DNA of 64,000 nucleotides from Diphasiastrum complanatum (taxonomy: Eukaryota > Streptophyta > Lycopodiopsida > Lycopodiales > Lycopodiaceae), in contig CM055113.1 in NCBI GenBank assembly GCA_029204225.1, positions 14,661,471 through 14,725,470 of the forward strand, given 5' to 3'. This document shows positions 43,746-58,700 of the stretch, one piece after another. The position numbers and the translations under genes were made by a program. Positions within the stretch are counted from its first letter, which is position 1, and every line of letters starts with the position of its first letter. The notes below the pieces were generated by a model that saw only the letters and a program-made list of their open reading frames with translations, had not been told where the DNA came from and searched no databases.

Positions 43746-46700
43746 TTACCAATTCCATCCGGTGTTCTCTGATAAGCATGAAACCTCTAACTCACAATCA
43801 GTTCTTTCGGAAACAACAGCTGCACGTGTTCTGTTTTTGACATCATCACCAGCATTGAAATTTACTGGTCTTTTGCTGTGTTCTTGAACAGATGCAGTAC
43901 TGGATTCAATCGACTCATCCTTAGACATAGGCCCTCTGCCTTCTAGATGCTGTATCCTATTATCCATTTTCCCAAGTTGCTGCCTTAACTGATAAAAAAT
44001 CTCCTCATCTCCATCTGTGATTTTATCTACCATCGTTTGGGATGATTCAGCACTGTATTTTTCTATAAAACTGAATAACGAATAAGCTTGAGAAGATTGC
44101 CAACTTGCAGAGTTTAGGTTACCTCTGCTTTTGTAAAAAAAAATTCCCATATTCAGTTGCAGCTAGTTCCTCCAGATTGTCATAGGCTTTAATCAATGTC
44201 CTTCAAAAGACTCCATCAGTTAGCTCTCAGTTACACTATCTACTACCAACAAAGACATGAAGGACAAATTATCTCTAAATTCCAATAAATTTCCCAGGCA
44301 GAATTGGCGTGCATTGAAAGAAAACTATACCAAGCACCCTAAGAGTAGCAAGGATTACCAAATGTTTTTACAATCCTCTCCATATCGACTTTTCACATAA
44401 TCTTCCATCATGGACCATGCTTGTCTAACTATTTCATCAAAGCTTGCCCCCCGAAAAAGTTTAAGCTCTCCATATAACTTGCATAATGCACGACCTGTGC
44501 CATGATGCATTGTAAGAATTTGCATGTGCCTGATCTTTTAAATGGCTTCATCCACAAACCATCAACAAATGCCATAAAATTCAGTAAGGATACCACACAT
44601 GATAGTGTTTGTATCAGTTGGTCAAGAAGCCTTTTTAAAACTTTGACAAAGCACATGAACTGTACATAAGCATATTTCTTTATTGCTCATACCCATCTTG
44701 CTCTGCAGGAACTGTTTTTTGTGCTCTGCAGAATGTGAGTAATGGCCAATGCAGTAAAGCTTATAACCATCCCAAAAATCTATTGCCCTGCATTTGCAAA
44801 CCACCCCCACAGCTTAGACTGCAGGAACATAATTCAGCTACCTACATTTTGAGAAAACTGTGTATAGAAATACCTAAAACTCAGCTCATCAAGAGTTTCT
44901 TCCATTTCAACAGAGCATATAGGGAGTGCTCCAGGTACTTCAGGTCTTCCTTGCTGGGATACCTAAGAGAATGATGGAATCAGCAATCACTTCGACATGA
45001 TTCAAAAAATAATTCATTTTATTTGTCAATGAGGATATACATGCACATACACCACCAACTCCTTGCTAGTTGGTTGTTTCAGACTTGCAGGTTACAACAC
45101 AGACCAGATATTGGAACTTTACATGTAAATTGCAAGTTCTGGTGACCATCTACCTCACTTTGCACTGCCACCTTTCCAAACTCCTCATTTCCACCCTTAC
45201 TTCTGCTTATGCTTACTTCACTAGGGCACTGTTCAGAGTAGCAGTTTGCATGATTCCTCGTAACTTCTGGAATCAAAGCGAAGTTGTCATGGCACCATGG
45301 CAAAAAAGATAACCTATCTGCATTTGCTAAAATTAAAAAATCAGCCCTGTATATGAAAGCACTTTCACCTGAATTAAACAAAAAATGGGGAACCAACGTA
45401 AACGAACATAATGGATGGATTACTTCATATGGCATGCAGTATTGAAATTCTGCATCTGTACCTTGAGCTCCACTGTTAAATTTCTGCCAATCATTAATGA
45501 CCTTGTGAACTTTGTCAGGTTCCTTGTCAGCAAAGAAAGAGTTTGTTTCTGCAATTTCAGTTGAGAAATCTTCACATTCCACATGGTCTATGTGAGATGA
45601 TGCCTGCGAAAGACTGCCATAACTACAACTGGTGCCTCTTTTATTTGCACTCTTTTGATGCTTCTTTGACTTTTCACTTACAGAACTTCTCAGCTCACCT
45701 TGCTGATACTTTGATGGAAAATCAGGCAGAATTTGACTTCTCAAACTGTGTCCTGTGGAAGCCATCACATGGGGGGTATTCTTACTTTTCCTGGGATCCT
45801 GGTTCAAATCCTGAATTTGAAGATAATCTTCCTCACAGTGACTTATAGTACGTCCATTTTCCTCCATGGCTCTTTGAAAGTCTGTAATGAGACGAGATGC
45901 TGACTCGTGTGCTCCTGGTGTGCTGAACATGTCAGCTGAAAGTGGTGAGTGTAATGTCATAGAAAAGTTGTCAAACAGTGCACAAATTATGATTGTTATA
46001 TTTGCTTGGAACGTAGAGATCTTAGTCCAGAAGGTATCTTCATCTATAGGGACCTTGTGCCCACCGATCAAGTCTCATGTATAATGATAAAAAGCTAACC
46101 TCAAGGCTGGCTACAAGTAGAGCATGGTAAACGGCACCCCAGAGGAAAAAAGTAGCTAAAAGGTCACAGCATTATGGCAGTTAGGAAACAATTCTCAGAA
46201 AGTTTTTGGCCTAAATATCAGGCAGAATGCTTTAAGGACTTAGCCTACTTTTGATACCTTTGCACAGTTGTCACTAGTTCTCGCCAAAACCAGCTTTTTC
46301 GCAAATTTTCAGCTTTTCCGATAATAATGAGATGATGTCGAGCTCGAGTAAGTGCCACATTGACACGATTTGGAGAGGATAAAAAGCCTAAGGCATTGGT
46401 GCGACAACAAGATCTGAAAAAGGTGATTCACAGTTTTATTTTTGCATGGTTCATGGATACACCGATGAATTGTCAACATAAAGCAAAAATATAGAATTGA
46501 TGATATTCAAGATTTACTAGAAAAGCAATGGCAACTGGATGAATAACAGGAAGCAATAGATTGTATTATGTATGAGATAATTAACAGAGTTTACATTCGA
46601 TTCACATGCCTCTATAGAAAAAAATTTGGATGCCAACATTCCAAAGCTTTCACTTCACAAAGTTTAAGCTGTGTATTTAAACGAAAGTTCGAAATTAGCC

Positions 46701-49700
46701 ACACACACTATCTTAACAATCACCTATCAGCTGAGTTCTGGATTGGTCAATCCATCGTCAACTCATCCCTGTTCTATCTTATATAACTATTTCTATCAGA
46801 ACGATTCCAATCAATTTTTCTCAGAGTAAAAACACATTCTCGTGCAATGCCTGGATCATGGCATGTGTGATAATCTTGCTTGTGACAGTAATTCAGGTGC
46901 AGCTTTCCCTCCTGTATTATGTAGAAAAATGCATTCTTGATTGTCATTGTAGAGGGGATCAATGATCCTTTACATATCCCCAATTGGCTCATTAGACCTT
47001 CAGGTTGAAATGAGCTCCTTCATGGCATGGCATACTTCTTTAAGTTCAAAGATGATGACAATGCTATAGGATGCTGTTCGCTACATTATCAACTAGTTGA
47101 TGCTCCTGTTAATATGAATATGTACCCACAAGAAGATCTCATGTCATCAACATCCCTAGGCCAATTGTTTCTTGCCATTGGTTGTTCCCTTGGACTCACT
47201 AGAAATTCACCTAGCTTAACTGCAATTGCTATGTATGAGCTTCTGCACCTCATAGTGTGCATTAGTGATTCAACAATATTACGATGTGGCCTTCTTTCCA
47301 TTTCTCACATTCAATCTTTGTCGATGGGAAAATATCACTACATAGATTCTTGCCTACATCAAGATGTGCGCTAACCAGGGACTTCAACGCATTCCAAATC
47401 TCTCCTGCATTCTTCATGTGTAATGCTTGTGAAGAAACTAATAAGCTGATCTTTGTAAGGTAATCATTCCCAACTCACGCCTATACATTGGAGCTATCCA
47501 CAATAAAGTCACCAAGCCTACAACAATAACGAATGTCCCATACCACCGGCCATTACTCTTGGCTCTTACTAGCATCATCAAGAGGCTAGAGATATATTTT
47601 AGCTATGCCCATGGTCATACCATCCACCAACTCCCGAGTCGACTGAATGAATAGTAAAGGGGCTCTCCTACCCCTATAAATGTACTACAAGTAGGTCCCA
47701 CCACAAACACAGTCCACGCCTACATCTGCGACATGAGGCAGTTACGAATGCTGACAGATGGCACTAAAAACATTGATAACCCTAGATCAATGTCCACCTC
47801 TTACCGAGGTCGTCACCTCAAGTGTACCATTATGGCAGATATTATCCCCTCCTGCTTAAGCTTTAGAACTTCCTTCTTCCTAGTGAACCATGTTCTGTAA
47901 AGTGAAATGATTTTTCAACTGATGATGTTGTACATCTATGACTTTCCCTGGTTCCTCTACAATGTGTGTCAAATCCTCCAACTAAACTAGTTCACCTACC
48001 AGGATAAGGTTAATCTTTCCACCCAATCATTTCTTCAAACGACTAACATGGATATAGGATAACTTTGTCCCCTGAGCAAACTTTAGCTAATATGCACACT
48101 AATGGAGTTTCTTTATGATCTTATATAGCCCGCCATATCTTGGAGATAGTTTTGGGCATTTCCTTGTTTGTAGTTCCATAGAATCTTTTGGGATCCTGAG
48201 ATACACCCAATCTCCGGCCTCAAATTTCTCTAGGTGAGCAATTTTGATTAGCATAATACTGTAGGCTCAATTTTGAGCCTACCATTCTAATGCTCTCCTT
48301 AGCCACTTGCAATATTTTTGCATATCTTGCAGGAAATCGATTGTAGCATGCACTTTGAGACCTTTGAGTCCAATAGATATTGGTGAAAGGCTAAAAGCCA
48401 AATATCAACATAAACAAATTATATTTGGTGGCAGAATTATTTGCACTATTGTATGCGAACTCGACCATTAAGAGGTACTTTTGCAATTTGATTCTTATTT
48501 GGAAATGTATCCCAAAAGCATATCTTTCATCCATAGTTGCATAAGTGATGCTTGAATCGCGATTCGCAAATCGCTGTCAGAAAAAACAGTGATTTGCGCT
48601 ATTTTTTTAAAACCACCCAATATGGGTGTCAGCAGAGAGAGAAAATTAGAGGATTGCATATAGACAATTTTCTAGTAGGTTCTGGTCCTCCATAAGCATC
48701 TAGATGAGTGACAAAAATTCCACAAATGCTGTTAAACGGACATTTGTCACTGAACCTTACCGAAATGCAATGAAATGCACATTGAACCATGCCAAACTCT
48801 ACTAAGCCTACTAACCCTATTTTAACTCTCTGTAGAAGGGATTGTAAGTGCTCTAAAATACAATAAGACTCTTGAAGACAAAAAGAGACAAAAAGAGACA
48901 AAAGCATTGCCATTATTATCAAAAGTTGAATATCTTTGACATGCACTATTACAATCTGTTTGCCCTCGGTAGAAGGGATTCAGAGGACTCTGAAAGGCAT
49001 AAAGACTCTTAGGCCAAGCTTGTCCAAGTAGGAGGACACTTCAAAAGTAAGACGTTAAGAAAATGAGGACCATTCAAGAGTAAGGCAATGTAAGGCCTTG
49101 TCTTACAATTAGGATGTTTAAAAAATAATGTCTTTTTATGACTCATTATGAAAAATTTAAGTTCAATTTGAAATTGAACGATGTTTAAGTTTTGTAGAGA
49201 CATTTGATGGACTATGAAAGGCCTATGAAGGTCCCTTGTGGACATGTGTAGATGATGAAAGGTCTCTTTGTGGATGTCATGAAATGCCCCTCATTGGATT
49301 TAGGGTTTTGTCCCTTATTGGGGATCCCTCAGTGGACGTCAAGAAAGTCTCTTAATCATAGTTATAAGGAAGGTCCCTCATTTGACATAAGGTTTTGGAC
49401 TTATATGGACCATTTGAAGGAAAGAGCTGGGAACAACGTGATTTGAAGTAAGTGATATCTTTTCGGGCTCAATAACCATAAACTTCTAATAAAATGCCAT
49501 CTTTTAAAAATTATGAGAATATAAGCAAAAAAAATTCATGTCCTCTCAGCGATTCGCTGCAACTATGCTTTCATCAACTGATTGCATTTGTCTATGCATC
49601 CTTGGTGATCAGTTAATGAGAGACTAATATCATTTCCAAACTTTTGAAAACTTATTGAATAATGTGCCTGTAAGGTTGAAATCCTGATCACCAACAATTT

Positions 49701-52700
49701 TTTTGGGCTCAATAACCATAAACTTCTGATAAAATGCCATCTTTTAAAAATTATAAGAATAAAAGCAAAAATATATATATGTCCTCTCAACGATTCGCTG
49801 CTCGCTGCAGTGAATCGCCAAACTTTTGAAAACTTATTGAATAATGTGCCTGTAAGTTGAAATCCTGATCACCAACAATTTTGTTCGACAAACCATACAG
49901 CTTGACTATTATTCTTATGAGAAGTTGAGCAAGCTTCGAAACCTTGACAATAGACTTGGTTGAAATAAACTATGCCATCTTGGTTGGCATCAACTACTAC
50001 CCAAATAGCATCGTGACCCTTCCCAGTCCTACAAAGTTCAATGATAAAATCCATCAAAGTAGTTTCCGATTTGCTATTGGGAATTCCCAATTGATGCAGC
50101 AAACCAGCTACCTTGCATCTGTCTACTTTACTGACTTGGCAATCTCGCACCTTTTCAAAGGGGATTGCTATAGACCTAGGTAATTTTGCTATTATATTGA
50201 GTTGGCCTTGGCTGACTAATAGTCATCAATTACGGTCGTTCTTAGGTTTTTTTGTTTTTTATCGTAGATTTGTTGAGAACTATAGTTGTCTAGCTACTCG
50301 ATAGATTAAGCAATTACGTGAAAACAATGTTGTAGTTATTAGGATGAAGGAAATTAAGGACAGTTTTGAGGCACGAAAGAAGGCAATACCCACTACACTT
50401 GGCCTCAAGATTGTTGATCCCTATAAGCCATTTCGTTTAGGATCGATGCACATGAGAAGGAAATGTATGCAATTATACATTCACTGAAGGTGTGGCATCA
50501 CTATTTATATGGTGCCAGATTTTATGTATATATTGACCATCATACTCTTAATTATTTCTATAATCAGCTTGAGTTGAGAGGCTACCAGGCTAGGTGGGTC
50601 GAGCTCATGCAAGAGTTTCATTTAGAAATTTTGGTACAAAAAGGGCAAAGAAAATGTGGTTCTTGATGCATTATCTCAAATAATGTTTTACATGTCTATC
50701 ACAGTTGTTGAAAGTAAGCTCATTGATGAGATTAGGCAAGCTCAATTGAGACACAACTGTTGTAAGCATGTGTGGCCTAGCTCACTTGAGAATATCGGTA
50801 TACTGGAGGCTCCAATTGTGACTGGCTGTTTAAGGCACACACACATTTTAACATATAGCGTGGAGGAAGAAAATAGTTGTTTTTGACACTCCCTCTCAAG
50901 AATGGGCTATTCCTCTCTAGAATGAATTTCTCCTAAACCTCTGATACAACATACCCAATGTGAGTTGCTTAGCTCTCCGTCCCGAATTTCTCATCTTTGT
51001 GAGGATCAATAAGGACAGAGCCATGATAATCACAAAGAAACGGAAACTGGATGCACAATTTTGGAACAATAGATCATAGGCAACATCCTGCATGTGTTTC
51101 AATTGATTCACATGTTTTCATGCAAAACTATTCTGCATGCCTACATTCCATTGTTGTTCACTTAAACAAACACTAAGCTGTGCATTTTCAAAAAAGCTCA
51201 AAAATAGCCACATAGACTATCTTGGCTCTCGCCTATCAGCTGAACTCTGACTTGTCGATTGGCTCTTAACTGTTTCAGAAGAATGAATTAGAATGATTGA
51301 CCAGCAGCTCAATTATAACAGCCAGTTTTCCTATGCCTATTCTAGTTTTCCCATGGCTATCCTAGAGCAATCATAAAAGCAACTCACAAAATGATGACGT
51401 CTTTTTCCATTCCTTGAAATGCATCAACTGTTGATACTTGCACATCTTCTATCAAACAGGGTCCTTCTTTAAGGATCTTCAATTCCTTGGACTTTCTCAC
51501 TCTTGAGGCTTTCTTAATGAAGCTGCCTGTGCTCTGCCAAACATCTTTTTGATTTGTGAATAGTTTCTGCACAAGACAGGCCTGCACATCATAGATAACT
51601 GTGATTGCAACCCTTTCCAATCTCTAGCTGAAAAAAAAGTTTAAAATTTTGATTCATGCCTCCGCTTTCAGTTCTAACAAACTACTTCATGGATTAAAGT
51701 TCAAATGAAGAAAACTTCTGAACACAAAGAAATGACTACCTGGGATTTATAAAGGACGATCACGCCAATCTGGTTTCCAAGAACACCTTTCTTGAGTAAA
51801 TGTGTAACCAGCTGGCAAGCTAACTTAGCCTCATACAAATTACAATAGCTATTCAAATTATCTCTGACTTCTCTACCCAGATCATGTGTTTCAAAAAAGA
51901 GGAGAGGGGGTAGTCCTTCTACAAGTGGTAATCTCTGAACCTCACTGCATCGAAGAAGAAGCTCATATCACTGAACAACAAAGTAGAAAACATAAAAGTT
52001 GAAACGTTCATTCTTTGAATCTAACAATCAAAATCTTCAATCAATCCAGAAATTTATCCCTATGGTTCACCTACTGCCTCAAGAGCTAAAAAATTTGCAC
52101 AGACTTGTCCTAGAAACAAAGCGGCACAGACAATTGATTATAGGCAACCTACAGGTTGGTCCTTGATGAGATTATCCCATTTCAAGTACCAATCAAGGTG
52201 ACCTAAAGAAAACAATTAATGTCAGAAATAACTTCCATCTGAAGGTGAGCATTTGACATATAGAGGTTTATACATCAATAACTGGAGGTTTTGACGTACA
52301 AGCATTGCATTGTATCACCGACTGTCAAGGCATACATCCTGCCCTGTACTGTACTCAAAAGTGAATGCTTTACAGCCCAGTGGAGTAAACATTCACCTAA
52401 TGTTAATACAACCTTTTCTTTACTTAATGTCAATGTGATCTGCTACAGGAGGAAATGATAGGACTCAACCATGCTTCCACATAGAAGTCAACGATGCTTC
52501 CACATGGCTGATTCCTATCACCCAATAAGCATATGAGACTAAAGCGTAGCTGGATATGTGAGCTTCTTGGAATGTGCTTCAAATTTTGAAGGTGCACGAG
52601 CATACTCCAAGTGCACATGCTAGCCATATGCGCCGTACCAGCTGGCCCTATGTGTCAACAAGCAAACACCTAACTCTAGGACCAGGGATGAATTTTACAA

Positions 52701-55700
52701 CATGATTAGTTTGATACAAAATATCAAGATAATCTGATGTCTGACTATATCATGCCTACTGCATAACAATCCAACAATGTATGGCAACCTTAGAGATGGA
52801 TGACAAAAAGGACAATGTATCCTAAGGAGCTTGAATTTCAAATCTGACATGTAAGAAGTTCAAGGGTCCATTTTCCAGAAAACATGGCACTGTATCCTTT
52901 AAAGAAAACATGGTCATTGGTGGACACTACACTTACATGTCTAAGGTCTCTTTATGGGCAGAATTGTTGCTCAAAGATGCCTTCTTACAGGAAAGAAAAT
53001 GATCATGTTGCAACACAGGCATCTAGAGATCCAAGATCCTGTACAGAGAATCCATTTGAAAGAGAACCCAAATACTCAAAGCATGCTTTCCTTCAGATGC
53101 GGCATCTAAATTCTAATCCACTGGAAATGATTTTCTCTTATCTTAATGTCGAGCATTCCCATCCTATTGTGTATTCAAGATCCCTTTGCAATAAGTATCA
53201 CCATTGACATACCAAAACTTGAGCATTTCAGTTCCTACTTGTGAAAGTTTCAATTTCAGTGGCTCTCATGAATGGGTCTTCATCCAGACTTCCTTCAAGA
53301 TGTTAAGCTCATTGCATATCCCCTATATATTGCTACCAACCCTGTCAAAATTATCACCCTGATTGAAGATTTTATAAAACATATCAACTAGAAAATATCT
53401 ATACGTTCTAGTCCTAACAAACTTCATTTCAGCTAGATAAATTCTCTCCCCACTGTTTCTTGCCTGGCTCGGAATTTCAGACAAGGCATCATCATCCTAT
53501 GCTTATGCAGGTTCCCCCTGTTCGTTTCTTACTTAATGATTCTGAAGGAAATCGGGGTCCTCGGGCATGGGAGCATCCCAGGACCCCTTCCACACCACCT
53601 ACATCTTGGAGTATGGAACTGTAATGGCATACACTCATCATCCACAGCTGGAGATCTTACCGACGTCGTCACAGATAGAGATATACTATTTTTTATGGAG
53701 ACTCACGAGATCCTCACACCCCTTGCTTACACGGGCACCCAGGTATACATTCAGTTCTCTCTATACACCAGTCTACCAGGAGTTCCTAACCTCCTTACTC
53801 CATTCCTTCCCACACGATAGTACAGTCGAGACTCAAGTTGCCTTTCTTAGCACCTCTCTTCATACCGCTGCTTCCCGTGCTTTTCCATCTAAACCCCATA
53901 AAAGCAGACGCACCCGTTCCTCATCAATACGACCCCCACACCCCCCGTGGTATGATGCTGAATGTCGCTCTCTTCATCAGCTTGTCACCCATGCCCGTAC
54001 TCACGATCCTCATCTCCTCCATTCCGCCAGGCGCTCTTACCATCGCACACTCCACCGAAAAAAGCGTATCTATGATGACTCCGAAGGAATGCGTCTTGTT
54101 GATCTTCTCTTTAGTTCCTCTTCAGGCGCCTTTTGGCATGAGTTTATGGCTCGTGCTCCACCACCCCTCCTAGATGACCTCCGCATATGGACTGAATACG
54201 CTACCAACCTATATACCATACCCACTGACGCACCCATCTCTATCTCCCCACGCCCCTCTGAGTTCACCTTCATCACATCTGACATGGTACTTACGGCCAT
54301 CAAGAGAATGAAGTCCCATAAAGCAAGAGATATCGAAGACCTTGAATTTGAACTCCTCACCCATGCTTCCGACCTCCTTGCTCCCACACTAGCCACTCTC
54401 CTCAATTCTTGTCACCCCCACAGCCTTATATGCAGCAGAGACATGGTGTACCGGCCTCCCTTCATCACATTGGGCCAGCATTTCACGATTGCAGACCAGC
54501 ATGTTAGCTCGTATGATTCGGGCGAAGCCCTTGGTTCCACATGAGATCCTTCTTGCAGAGTTTGCCATTCCACCCATTCAGATATATGCCGCGTTCCAGC
54601 TTATCACATACATTCAGAGAATCCAGGCTCTGCCCGATGAGGATATGAGATATACACAGACAACACTTGTTTCCTCACACTTTCTTCATGACCAGGGTTA
54701 TCGATTATCGTGGTTCTCTCAAGCATCCCATTTCCTCCTTGAGTCATTTGGTATCTCCATTACAGAGCTCCCCTCAGGTACTCATCAGTATCAGGCGCAT
54801 CTTATATCAGGCATATCTCGACCATACTTGGGGGCGACAGCTTGGGGTTAAACCCGGCTACTATTGGACTCATTTTATTGAGCTTGACATAGCAGGGTTC
54901 CCGATCTTACCACATTTTTTGGACTCGAGGCTATCACATTGCCTCAAATTTACATTGGGACAACTCCGCATATCATCACATCAGTTGGCTATTGAGACTG
55001 GTAGATTCCAAGGTACCCCGAGAGAGGAGCGGATTTGCCAGTTATGCTCTTTAGATGAGGTGGAGTCAGAGGAGCACTTTATCTTTAGGTGCCCGGTATA
55101 TTACGAGATCACATGGAGATACCACTGTTTGTTCCGTGACACACCTGTCACCTTACGATCGCTTATAGCTTATGAGGATTCCCGATGCGTGGCACTCATG
55201 ATACGAGAGATGTTTATACTACGACAAGATTTGTATCAGACAGCCCAACAGAGTCAGGTTTCTCAACCTCAGATCACTTCTTTCTTCTCCAGGAGGAGAA
55301 GACGAGTATTTGATGATGATGACGACGATGATGATGATGACCTACTTGCCCACAGAGATCAAAGACAGCGTCCCACACATACCCATGTTGCAGCACGAGC
55401 TACTCGACCTATCACGAGGAGACCTCTTCATCCTCCCAGACGACGTCAGAGACCACCAGTGGCCCTTCATGCCGCAGGCCGTATTACATCCTTCTATAGC
55501 CTCACCATCAGCTGGACAGGACTAGATGATAGCGTCATACCTCACTCATGACTTTTAGCAGTATACATGCTCCCACATGTTTCTTATAGCATCACATCTA
55601 TATCAGTTCATAGATTTAGCTCTAGATTTGCTACTTTGTTATTGTTTTGGAGATGTTTCATACGCTCCCATGGTTACCACATACTTGACATGTACATTTA

Positions 55701-58700
55701 TTAGTCTTATATGCCTTTTGGCATGGAAAAGACATTAATAAAGCTTCTTTCTTTCTCTCAAGAAGAAAATTGTGTATGAGATAGACCAAGGTAAGAAGAT
55801 GGACCACCTTTTTAGTTCCTCATTTGGATCCTTTTGGAAGAAATTTCTCCCACGAGCACCTCCACCCTGAAGCACAGACCTCAATACATGGGTAACCTAT
55901 GCCTAATCATTATACACAATATCTGACACCCCCACTTCCCACACCCCCATCCATAGACACGTTTGACATATTAACTCCCGACCTTGTGGAAGAGGCCATC
56001 ACAGGGTTAAACTCACATAAAGCCAAAGATATTGATGAATTAGAGCAGTATGCTCCTAGCATCCTCTCACCTTTTCTCTCCATCCTATTCAACAGAGTTG
56101 TCATGTCTGGATTCCCCTCCCCATGGTCCACAAACCTTATCCACCCTATCCACAAAGGCGGTGTGCAATCGGGACCTTATTCATGTTCTATCGTATTTTG
56201 GGACCTATTTGTCCTTCAGATTGTCTTGGTACATATTACTTACATTAGGTCCATTCTTTAGTCATATCAACTTGGAAGAAACCCAAGATGTTAGCAAGGC
56301 CCTAAACTTACAGTAAGGTACAGATAGGGAGGAAACCTCTTGACCTGTAAGGAGAGTCCACTAGCATAAATAGACTCATTCTCCTCTTACTAGCCTGTTA
56401 ACTGTTCAGAAGACTTCAATTTCTATGTGGGAGACTCTAAGAGCAGGGTTACTATGTAGGAGGGCTACACCTTATTTTTCATTGCTTAAGGTTGCAAATT
56501 GATCTTTGATCTTTGATTTGTTGTCAAATCTTAAAACTTCTACATGGACTTATGTGGATGTGTTCTTAACAGGTATACAAATGAGCTCTGCTTTAGAGTG
56601 CATGCTCTCACACTAAGTTACATATTTTGTCTCTACAAGTTAAAGGCCTATTTGTGGCTCTATCAGTATCACTTAATATGACAAGGACCTTGCATAATAA
56701 CGCAATCCAACAAAAACATTTCGAAATTTTTTCATAATATCGTCACATGGAAGCTGTTCTTTTAACGAATTGGACCTTTTCATAACTTTAAAGCATCTCA
56801 TTGTCAATTTGCAAGCATTCAAGCATTCTTCCTAGAATTGAGTTTTTTCACATTTACAAGCTCTGAATCAAGCTAATGCATAGAACCCACGGTTCCCAGA
56901 ACCGTGGGTCCTAGAAACCGTAGAAGGAACCGTACCACGGTTCATTGAACCGTGGTACGGTTCCTGCAATTAATTAATTAATTTTTTATTTTGCCAATTT
57001 CCTTCCAAAATAGTTTTTGGCCCTCATTTTACAGTTTTTGGGCTGTTTATGATAATTCGAACTGTAAAAATCCACAGACACAGATTTCACAGATTTCACA
57101 GAAGACACAGACAGATTTCACAGACACACACACTTTTTTTGGCCTTTTTTTTGCATATTTTTGGGCTGTTTTTGGGGGTGGGAACAAAAAATAATAATTA
57201 ATTAATTAGTACGGTTCACCACGGTTCCCCCTTAGATTTTCTGAGAACCGTACGGTTCACTGTACGGTTCTCAGAACCGTGGTGAAACCGTACACGGTTC
57301 ATTAATTCTATGAGCTAATGTAGTGAAGGTCAAATCACATTAATTCTAATTTTGTTTAAATTTTAAGAGTTTAAATCACTGACTTATTTTGACAAGTCCA
57401 TAAACATAAACAGAAGCACAGGCAAAAGGTCTCATAGCACTGACTTTTAAGGCAATAGTTTTCCTAAGTATTTGGAATCACACACAAGATCCCTTACATA
57501 TTCAACAGAACATAGTCGTGCAGTCTTTCAATCTTCAAATATATAGGCTTAAGATTTGGTGGATATTATTATTCTAAAACTAGCTTAAAGAGGAAAGAAT
57601 TAACAGTTTTGATGGATGTCTTCTTCACTCCACTATTTTGGTGGAAATCAGTCGTAAAATATAGAAACACCTAACGAAATCATGTAGTTTTAACTTTTAA
57701 GCTCTTTACAACTTCTCGTTCCTTGTAAATCACATACCTGCACCCGTTTTTCAATTGCCCATTGTAGAATAAGTTATTCGATATTCTGGCCAACCTGCAA
57801 GAATTCAAGTGTAACTACATAAAATTACGCCACAGAAAAAGGACAAGATTAAATTAGCATTGATATGTAAGAGTTCTGATAAAAACCAGCATATAAGGAG
57901 AGAGATGATAGAGGAGAGAAGACAAATTTTCTGATTGAAAAAGTACATAAATGAATTGCAAAATATTTGAAACCATTGGCTTTCAATGACAAGCCCTTAG
58001 GCTAACTAGCCTACTCCTATTCATGCAACCTTTATGTTAGACTTCGCTTTGGAGCATTCATTGCTTGTGAGAAGGCCCAATGCTCCTATACTCTTTCAAA
58101 ATCCTAAAACCATCTCCCTGGTTGGAAATATTTAACGAGGAATGTGACTTTTCTACGTTCTAGATTCCCCTTTAGTTTGGTGCTGCAATTCAAGGCCCAA
58201 TATGAATGAACTAGCCATATGGGATTCAAATGGTATTTGATAGGTCACAGGTCCTAGTGGCCGCAATTAGGCAACCTTTTGGATCCATTTGATTCTCCAT
58301 GACTCACAAGAGATATTGATCACCTTATTATATCAGAAGCTAAATGTAACTAATTATGCCAAAGAAGATGTCGAAAAGGTACGTGGCATAGAACTAAAGA
58401 TACCAAAAAAATTGCCAAGGATAATTATGGTGCACAAAATGGTTCCTCAAGAATATCTTAGGGATCAGTATATGGAGCAACGATGTTGAATAAAATCTGT
58501 GGTTTTATCAACTTGAAAACTGCCAAAGAAAAAGCTAGGTGCATGGGACTAGGCCACCATACAGAAAAGTCGGCATACCAGTCGTGGCTGACATCGGCAT
58601 AATGAAGTTAAGACGAAGCAATAAATCCTTCAGACACATAAGCGATCTAAAAAGACCATACTACCAACTGAAGAAAGGTTGATGTAAATCAGATTTGATA

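Noticed and set aside
44429-44656. 75-codon minus-strand frame as a possible extra helicase exon
   Set aside because: The flanking exons already join in phase without it, and no good splice borders keep the frame.
45543-45848. Plus-strand frame of 101 codons
   Set aside because: Antisense shadow of the helicase tail exon at 45,462-45,922.
47027-47374. 115-codon plus-strand frame in the helicase intron
   Set aside because: Opens with a non-ATG codon, matches no family I recognise, and lies in an element-rich intron.
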